NCBI GenBank assembly: GCA_021734005.1
Contig: JAIPJV010000089.1
Span: forward strand, 1-7,727
Direction: 5' to 3'
Source: Fidelibacterota bacterium
GTDB lineage: Bacteria; Fidelibacterota; UBA2242; JAFGTP01
DNA length: 7,727 nt
Shown here one piece after another: positions 1 through 4,718 of this stretch (positions are counted from its first letter, which is position 1; each line of letters begins with the position of its first letter). Under the pieces are notes generated by a model. That model searched no databases. It saw only the letters and a list, made by a program, of their open reading frames with translations, and was not told where the DNA came from. The position numbers and the translations under genes were made by a program.

Positions 1-1
1 T

Positions 2-250
2 GTGATCTTTGGTGTGAATGCTATTACAGTTTTTACTTTAGCAGAACTCCTGGCCAGTTTCTTGTGGAGTATTATTTGGCGAAATCAGGCCGGTGACATC
101 ACAACTTTGCATGATGTTATTTATGAAAAAATATTCTTGCCTCTTGCCAATCCAATCAATGCTACTCTGATGTTTGCAATCGGATTGGTATTGATCATCT
201 ATCTAGTTGCCTGGGGGATGTGGAAGAAAAACTGGTATATTAAGATATAA
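2..250 (+). CDS. C-terminal fragment of HGSNAT-like / DUF5009 membrane acyltransferase (5' end outside window)
   Basis: Only the last 82 or so residues are present; the reading frame is open to the left edge, so the GTG at position 2 is an internal Val codon, not a start. Two hydrophobic stretches are visible: residues 5-25 (NAITVFTLAELLASFLWSII) and 56-73 (LMFAIGLVLIIYLVAWGM). They are followed by a short basic tail, WKKNWYIKI. The phrase G-x-NAI-x-VF and the final membrane helix ending in a KK-aromatic-IKI tail are what I recall from heparan-alpha-glucosaminide N-acetyltransferase homologues (DUF5009/COG4299, sometimes labelled NagX). These are polytopic inner-membrane proteins proposed to acetylate amino sugars with acetyl-CoA. 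The family call is from memory of its C-terminus; the catalytic part is not in the window. Such genes often sit beside glycoside hydrolases, as here. Another acyltransferase-3-like membrane protein is the main alternative. Confidence 0.7.
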   Translation: MIFGVNAITVFTLAELLASFLWSIIWRNQAGDITTLHDVIYEKIFLPLANPINATLMFAIGLVLIIYLVAWGMWKKNWYIKI

Positions 251-260
251 TTAAGATATA
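239..260 (+). repeat. Perfect 11-bp tandem duplication at the gene junction
   Basis: ATTAAGATATA occurs twice back to back (239-249 and 250-260). The first copy contains most of the stop codon (TAA 248-250) of the membrane-protein gene, and the second ends directly at ATG 261. With only one copy, the stop and the ATG would overlap as TAATG. The duplication therefore appears to have separated two previously overlapping, translationally coupled genes. Confidence 0.9.
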
Positions 261-2477
261 ATGAGGAGTGATATTATTAAATCCTATATGATCAAAATTT
301 CACTACTAGGTTTTATAATTATGTTTAATGTGCTTCATAGTGAAAATGAGAATTTAACTCAATATGTCGATTCGTTTATAGGTACTGCCGGAGGAGGCAA
401 TACCTTTCCTGGAGCTGTCCTTCCCTGGGGAATGGTATCAGTTAGTCCTCATACAGACCCTAATGCACCATCGGGATACATCTATAATCAGCCCTATTTT
501 TATGGATTGGGTCATGTTCATTTCAGTGGTACCGGCTGTTCCGATTTGGGGAGTATAATTCTTACTGCTGGAGAGAATGATTGGGAGACAACACCGAATT
601 TGTATCGCTGTCATTACAGTGATGAACAAGCTCGGCCCGGATATTACTCTGCCAAATTGGTGGAACCTGAGGTGCAGGTCGAAGCAACGGCAACAAATAG
701 ATGTGGCTTTACTCAATTTACTCCCGATGAAAATGGCGATCTGAGCATTTTAATCGATGCGGGTAGAAGTCTGGTTGAACGCAGGGGAGGAGCAATAAAT
801 ATTATTTCAGCAGAAGAAGTTACCGGATATAACATTTCGGGTGGATTGTGCGGTGAGGATAATCGCCATAAAGTATATTTTGTAGCCCGATTTAATCAAT
901 CCTCGAAACAAGCAGAAATATGGACTGATGATAAAATTCTAAATAATCGCTTCGCCAGCATTGAAGATGCAGGAATTGGGGTTAGAATGATCTTTAACTC
1001 CAATCCTGATAAGCCGGTAAAAGTAAAAGTAGGTATTTCCTATGTTAGCATCGAGAACGCTCGCAAAAATCTTGAACAGGAACTTCCCCACTGGAATTTT
1101 AATCAAATTGTGAGTGAAGCGCAATTAGCCTGGGAGCAACAATTAAGCAGAATAAAAGTAGGAGATGGTTCAAATACCAATAAGATAAAATTCTACACTG
1201 CTTTGTATCATGCTTTAATCCATCCAAATATAATTAGCGACGTAAATGGCGAATACCCGTTAATGGGACAAAATGGAACAGGAAAAGTTACCAACAGTGA
1301 GCGTTACTCAGTTTTCTCCCTATGGGATACCTATCGAACACTCCATCCATTATTAACGTTGGTCTATCCGGAAAGACAATCGGCCATGATCCGTAGTATG
1401 CTCAATATGTATCGGGAGTCGGGCTGGTTACCGAAATGGGAATTAGCCGGAAATGAGACTTATATGATGGTTGGAGATGCAGCTCCAATTGTAATTTCTG
1501 ATAGCTATATAAAAGGAATTAGGGATTATGATACTGATCTGGCTTTAGAAGCAATGCTTAAACCGGCTTTAATAGAAACGGGCGAAATGGCCCCGCCGAT
1601 TCGTTCTGGATATCATGAATTGTTGAAGTATGGTTATATTACTTTTCCTCAGGATAAAAGTCAGGAATGGTGGGCCTGGGGCCCTGTTTCAACTTCTCTC
1701 GAGTATTGTTTATCTGATTGGGCAATAGCCAATATGGCTCAGAAATTGGGGAAAGATAAGATCGCTGGAGAATTTTTTAAAAGATCTGGCTACTATAAAA
1801 ATTTATTTGATAGAAAAACTAATTTTATGCGGCCCCGTCGCCGAGATAGTTCCTGGTTAACTCCTTTTGATCCTTTGGAAACTGAGGGCTCGGGTAGCTG
1901 GGAAGGATCGGGCGGACCGGGTTATGTCGAGGGGAATGCCTGGAATTATACCTGGTTTGTTCCCCATGATATTACTGGACTGATCAATCTTTTTGGTGGT
2001 GAAGAGCCTTTTTGCGAAAAATTACAAACCTGCTTTTCAGAGGGACATTTCACAATAAATAATGAACCGGATATTGCTTATCCATATTTATTTACTTATC
2101 TACCTGGTGAAGAAGATCATACCAGAAAGATTGTTAAAAATATAATGGAAGATAATTTCGGAACTGGTCCTGGGGGCTTACCAGGAAATGATGATGCAGG
2201 AACAATTTCGGCCTGGTTCGTTTTTTCAGCATTGGGATTTTATCCTGCTTGTCCGGCTACTGATAATTATCGATTAGGTGAACCACTCTTTCGGAAAGCA
2301 GTGATCGATCTGAATAGAGAATACTATCCTGGCGAAAAATTTATTGTTGAGAAAAAGGGTAGTTTGTTAGCCAATCAGAAACCCAAAATAATTTCTATTA
2401 ATGGGGAGGTTTGGGATGAGTACCGGATCTTTCACTCTCAGATTGTTGGTGGAAGCCAGTTGATATTTGAATATTAG
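261..2477 (+). CDS. Exported GH92 family alpha-mannosidase
   Basis: This is a full-length 738-residue glycoside hydrolase family 92 enzyme, a Ca-dependent inverting exo-alpha-mannosidase. Family landmarks appear in order: YVDSFIGTAGGGNTFPGAV (35-53) and PWGMVSVSPHT (55-65) in the N-terminal beta-sandwich, then FSLWDTYRTLHPLLTL (352-367) and GNETYMMVGDAA (397-408) in the barrel. EGNAWNYTWFVPHD (557-570) follows, with Glu557 as the expected general acid. GNDDAGTISAWFVFSALG (642-659) contains the Asp pair expected to supply the base. A hydrophobic stretch at residues 12-25 followed by HSENEN indicates export to the periplasm or outside. The start is uncertain: ATG 261 has no good ribosome site, while GAGGAG at 263-268 lies downstream of it. 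ATG 288 gives a compact signal peptide (MIKISLLGFIIMFNVLHS). The loop NEPDIAYPYLF (601-611) lacks the His-rich NEPSHH form common in GH92, so alpha-1,2 linkage should not be assumed. Confidence 0.93.
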   Translation: MRSDIIKSYMIKISLLGFIIMFNVLHSENENLTQYVDSFIGTAGGGNTFPGAVLPWGMVSVSPHTDPNAPSGYIYNQPYFYGLGHVHFSGTGCSDLGSIILTAGENDWETTPNLYRCHYSDEQARPGYYSAKLVEPEVQVEATATNRCGFTQFTPDENGDLSILIDAGRSLVERRGGAINIISAEEVTGYNISGGLCGEDNRHKVYFVARFNQSSKQAEIWTDDKILNNRFASIEDAGIGVRMIFNSNPDKPVKVKVGISYVSIENARKNLEQELPHWNFNQIVSEAQLAWEQQLSRIKVGDGSNTNKIKFYTALYHALIHPNIISDVNGEYPLMGQNGTGKVTNSERYSVFSLWDTYRTLHPLLTLVYPERQSAMIRSMLNMYRESGWLPKWELAGNETYMMVGDAAPIVISDSYIKGIRDYDTDLALEAMLKPALIETGEMAPPIRSGYHELLKYGYITFPQDKSQEWWAWGPVSTSLEYCLSDWAIANMAQKLGKDKIAGEFFKRSGYYKNLFDRKTNFMRPRRRDSSWLTPFDPLETEGSGSWEGSGGPGYVEGNAWNYTWFVPHDITGLINLFGGEEPFCEKLQTCFSEGHFTINNEPDIAYPYLFTYLPGEEDHTRKIVKNIMEDNFGTGPGGLPGNDDAGTISAWFVFSALGFYPACPATDNYRLGEPLFRKAVIDLNREYYPGEKFIVEKKGSLLANQKPKIISINGEVWDEYRIFHSQIVGGSQLIFEY

Positions 2478-2544
2478 TACTGTGTATATCATCAAAAGCA
2501 AAGGATTATGACTAATATTTCAGATTTTCAATTTACAGACTTAA

Positions 2545-2636
2545 CCCATTCCTAAATTGAACTCCTCTCTCTCGTTCCTAAGTTGCAATTGCCTCAAAAA
2601 GATGTCCTTGACAGGAACGCAATTGGAGTCAAATGC
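2545..2636. repeat. Interspersed-repeat-like structured element
   Basis: A near-direct repeat with 26-bp period is visible: CATTCCTAAATTGAA (2547-2561) and CGTTCCTAAGTTGCA (2573-2587), 12 of 15 bases equal. Two nested inverted pairs could fold it: CGTTCC 2573-2578 with GGAACG 2614-2619, and TTGAACTCC 2557-2565 with GGAGTCAA 2625-2632 (one bulge). GCAATTG occurs at 2585-2591 and 2619-2625. Read on the minus strand one frame gives LRQLQLRNE. This resembles the spurious [K/Q]LxLGNE peptides that I remember from a dispersed repeat found in many environmental genomes. The link to that family is memory-based inference; the internal repeats and pairing are seen directly. Confidence 0.5.
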
Positions 2637-2646
2637 CAAAATAGTA

Positions 2647-2659
2647 AAAACTTAGTTTT
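2647..2659. promoter_or_regulatory. Palindromic site, copy 1
   Basis: AAAACTTAGTTTT is a perfect palindrome of two 6-bp arms around a central T. The identical 13-mer recurs at 2706-2718, centre to centre 59 bp. Here the right flank is GG (2660-2661), completing half of an apparent CC...GG 17-bp consensus. A repeated palindrome in a gap upstream of an operon suggests a dimeric repressor or activator site. No regulator gene is in the window to link to it. Confidence 0.45.
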
Positions 2660-2705
2660 GGAAAGTCATACAAAACATTCTAGAACAAAAACAGCAATGT
2701 AATCC

Positions 2706-2718
2706 AAAACTTAGTTTT
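2706..2718. promoter_or_regulatory. Palindromic site, copy 2
   Basis: This is the second identical AAAACTTAGTTTT, here with CC on its left flank (2704-2705), complementary to the GG flanking copy 1. It lies just upstream of an AGGAG ribosome-like site at 2727-2731. A third small palindrome, TTCTAGAA (2678-2685), lies between the two copies. Alternatively the two copies could base-pair with each other in RNA (CTTAGTTTTGG with CCAAAACTTAG, one mismatch). Confidence 0.45.
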
Positions 2719-2724
2719 ACCAGT

Positions 2725-2771
2725 ATAGGAGAACGATGATGAGATCAAAATATGGGTTATTTTTACTATGA
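2725..2771 (+). other. Orphan ribosome-binding site with a broken signal-peptide-like mini frame
   Basis: AGGAG (2727-2731) is well placed, four bases ahead of ATG 2736. That ATG opens MMRSKYGLFLL and then hits TGA (2769-2771). The basic-then-hydrophobic start looks like the beginning of a signal peptide. The surrounding ATAGGAGAAC (2725-2734) recurs exactly at 3007-3016, ahead of the first GH10-like gene, which lacks a recognisable signal peptide. It may be the detached original 5' end of that gene or the start of a decayed separate gene. Confidence 0.35.
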
Positions 2772-2905
2772 TGCTCCAGGTAATCTTTATTCTATTGTAA
2801 CTTTTGTCTCGCCACAAAAGTAACCAAACCATCGAAGAGGTCCCGAGCACAGTTTCGGAAATAAAAAAGATTAGAGAGATAATGATAAAAAGTATTTATA
2901 CTTAA
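2738..2905 (+). pseudogene. Possible remnant of a small lipoprotein gene
   Basis: The frame beginning at 2738 reads a hydrophobic run (MMLQVIFILL from ATG 2768), then TAA (2798-2800), then LLSRHKSNQTIEEVPSTV and onward to TAA 2903-2905. If the Arg codon CGC (2810-2812) were TGC and the internal stop a sense codon, this would be a standard lipoprotein start: hydrophobic core, LLS-Cys lipobox, polar linker. No similarity to a known protein is recognised and the tail is short. The pattern could arise by chance in AT-rich DNA. Confidence 0.22.
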
Positions 2906-2951
2906 AGGTAGTTCAACAATATTCATATATTGAAGTATTTCAAGATTGATA

Positions 2952-2979
2952 ATGATCATGAAAAATTTTCCATGAGCAT
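2952..2979. promoter_or_regulatory. 28-bp imperfect palindrome upstream of the GH10-like cluster
   Basis: Fourteen base pairs can form around a central AAAATTTT (2962-2969) with two mismatched pairs (2961/2970 and 2955/2976). The flanks are TCATG (2956-2960) against CATGA (2971-2975) and ATG (2952-2954) against CAT (2977-2979). It ends 68 bp before the TTG start of the first GH10-like gene. Its length and position suit a dimeric regulator site or an mRNA leader hairpin. It is too AT-rich, and lacks a T-tract after the stem, to be a convincing terminator. Confidence 0.4.
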
Positions 2980-3047
2980 AATGAATCTTAATAAGCCTAA
3001 AATTAGATAGGAGAACAGAAATAAAACCGAAAAATGAAGAAAGACCA

Positions 3048-4700
3048 TTGAACAGTTGTAAATGTACTGAGAGCTCGCAAAGCTCAAAGACTGACGGCCT
3101 GGTGACTGTTTTATCCGGTAAGAAAGCTGGAACCTCACTATCATCCCAAGGTGAAGTACTTTTCCGACCTTACTTTGTGCAAAAGGGAGTAGGTCCACAT
3201 ATGGCAGACTGGGCATTTGCAACTGATGAAAATTGGGATACTTTTCATTCAGATATTCATGTGGATTCTAAGGGAATTAAAATTACAAAAACCCCTGGAG
3301 TCAAGAAATTCGGTATCAATGTCCGCTGGAATGTAGAAGGCTTTGGATATAATGATTATACTGCTGATAATGGTGGTGAGTATTACACATCGCCTGGATC
3401 AGGGAAAAAGGTTGTATATAATCTAAATTTCGAACTAGCCCTGAGCCGGATTGTACGAAATCGGCGCCGTTTGGAAAAATTCAAAAAAGAAGATTGGCAA
3501 CCATCTAAGGAAGCTGCAAAATATATTGCACTATCGGAAACCTTGTTAGAAGATGCTCGCAAGAAAAAAAGATTGAGTGAATCATGTGGAGAATTATCGC
3601 AAGGGGCATTATACTATGCACTGCATGGCAGCGAAATGTTTGAAATGGAGAAAGTCGATTGGGATATTGAACAGCAGGGAGGAAGGACTGATTTCCTATT
3701 TGGTTGTGATGCCCGAGCTTACTATGAAATGTCCAAGGATCTTTTCATGGAATATTTTCCTCAGTTATTTGATCTGGCTGCTTTGACTTATGTAGTAAAT
3801 GGTGATCCTGAGATGAATGTATTTGAGCCCAAAGAAGGACAGCTGAATTTTAAACTGAGAGATGTACTTTATAAGGATTTAAAGAAGCATAATGTACAGG
3901 TTGAAGGCCGCCTACTTTTCTGGTTTCATAAGTGGGTTACCCCTGATTGGCTAAAAAATAAGAACTATGATCAGTTAAAGAAATATGTTGAGCAGCATAC
4001 CAGGGAAGTATTGTCACATTACGGCAATGGGATGTACTTATGGGAAATAGTAAATGAATTTCATGACTGGGCTAATGAGGTTCAATTAAATCCCGAACAG
4101 ATCGTTGAATTGACGAAATTTGCCTGTGAAGTGGCCCGGGATACTGTACCTGATATGCCATTGATGGTAAATAATTGCTGTCCTTTTGGTGAATATGTAC
4201 ATCTGGGAAAATGGTCTGGACAAAAGTCCAAATATCCTCAACGGACTCCTCACCAATTTATAAAGGATTTAATTGAAGCTGACGTTGATTTTGATATAAT
4301 TGGGCAACAGCTCTATTATCAATATAGAGATTTGCAGGATTTTATTTTGATTTTAGAGCGCTATGAAGAATTAGGGAAAAAGGTTCAAATTTCAGAAATA
4401 GGCGCAACTAGTGGACCCAGTAATCGCTCTGTTAAAATTGGTAGTATGGGAATTCCCGAGGAACCTTATCCCTGGCATCGGCCCTGGGATGAAAAACTCC
4501 AGGCTGATTGGGCTGAAGCAATGTTTAAAATAGGCTATAGCAAACCCTATGTAAACCAGGCTCTCTGGTTCGATTTTATTGATGCAGGTGCATTTTATGA
4601 TAATGGTGGATTATTAAAGGACAAAAAGAGAGGAAAACAGAAAAAAGCTATTTATAATAGATTGTTTACTCTGCGGAAATATTTAAAAGGTCTAACATAA
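3048..4700 (+). CDS. Divergent GH10-like glycoside hydrolase, copy 1 (unusual N-terminus)
   Basis: The 550-residue product has a shared N-terminal region (37-145; RWNVEGFGY 93-101, TADNGG 105-110, RNRRRL 137-142), a helical stretch (about 150-210), and a GH10-type (beta/alpha)8 barrel from FGCD (218-221) to the end. The acid/base is Glu337 in WEIVNE and the nucleophile is Glu450 in ISEIG, a spacing like that in retaining GH10 endo-beta-xylanases. FEPKEG (259-264), TPDW (298-301) and GGLL (520-523) match GH10 landmarks. Canonical nucleophile partners His and Asp are Tyr423 and Gly452. The start is poor: TTG 3048 is the first usable codon in frame, with no ATG before residue 52. An ATG at 3034 is out of frame and stops after MKKDH. 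The first residues (NSCKCTESSQSSK) resemble a lipoprotein linker after its Cys, but no hydrophobic segment precedes it. Hydrolysis of a beta-linked glycan is likely; the substrate is unknown. Confidence 0.82.
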   Translation: MNSCKCTESSQSSKTDGLVTVLSGKKAGTSLSSQGEVLFRPYFVQKGVGPHMADWAFATDENWDTFHSDIHVDSKGIKITKTPGVKKFGINVRWNVEGFGYNDYTADNGGEYYTSPGSGKKVVYNLNFELALSRIVRNRRRLEKFKKEDWQPSKEAAKYIALSETLLEDARKKKRLSESCGELSQGALYYALHGSEMFEMEKVDWDIEQQGGRTDFLFGCDARAYYEMSKDLFMEYFPQLFDLAALTYVVNGDPEMNVFEPKEGQLNFKLRDVLYKDLKKHNVQVEGRLLFWFHKWVTPDWLKNKNYDQLKKYVEQHTREVLSHYGNGMYLWEIVNEFHDWANEVQLNPEQIVELTKFACEVARDTVPDMPLMVNNCCPFGEYVHLGKWSGQKSKYPQRTPHQFIKDLIEADVDFDIIGQQLYYQYRDLQDFILILERYEELGKKVQISEIGATSGPSNRSVKIGSMGIPEEPYPWHRPWDEKLQADWAEAMFKIGYSKPYVNQALWFDFIDAGAFYDNGGLLKDKKRGKQKKAIYNRLFTLRKYLKGLT

Positions 4701-4709
4701 GTTAAATAT

Positions 4710-4713
4710 GGAG
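4710..4713 (+). promoter_or_regulatory. Shine-Dalgarno site fixing the start of copy 2
   Basis: GGAG followed by five bases precedes ATG 4719. The site lies in the 18-bp gap after the copy 1 stop and supports translation of both genes from one mRNA. It also confirms that the Tat signal sequence is part of the protein. Confidence 0.75.
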
Positions 4714-4718
4714 ATATC

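Larger units (their letters stand above)
2478..3047. other. 570-bp gap without an intact gene
   Basis: No reading frame here looks like an intact protein gene, and no tRNA, CRISPR array or GC-rich hairpin with a T-tract is visible. The gap holds an interspersed-repeat-like hairpin element (about 2545-2636), twin 13-bp palindromes (2647-2659 and 2706-2718), an orphan ribosome site with broken coding debris (2725-2905), and AT-rich inverted repeats (2917-2932, 2930-2943, 2952-2979) before the first GH10-like gene. Promoter activity for the downstream cluster probably lies here, but I cannot fix a -10/-35 pair with confidence. Confidence 0.7.

Noticed and set aside
2470..2519. Inverted repeat AATATTAGT / ACTAATATT overlapping the GH92 stop, as a terminator
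   Set aside because: The arms are nine AT-only-rich pairs with a 32-base loop and no T-tract follows; too weak to call a rho-independent terminator.
2653..2660. TAGTTTTG as a Bacteroidota TAnnTTTG -7 promoter element
   Set aside because: No TTTG lies at the expected distance upstream (2630-2633 is CAAA), and the motif is part of the palindrome, so the match may be accidental.
2478..3047. Insertion sequence or CRISPR array in the gap
   Set aside because: There is no transposase frame, no terminal inverted repeats with target duplication, and no regular repeat-spacer pattern.
2956..3222. Minus-strand 88-codon frame over the copy 1 start
   Set aside because: More than half lies antisense to the conserved GH10-like coding region and its product has no recognisable family; it looks like a shadow frame.
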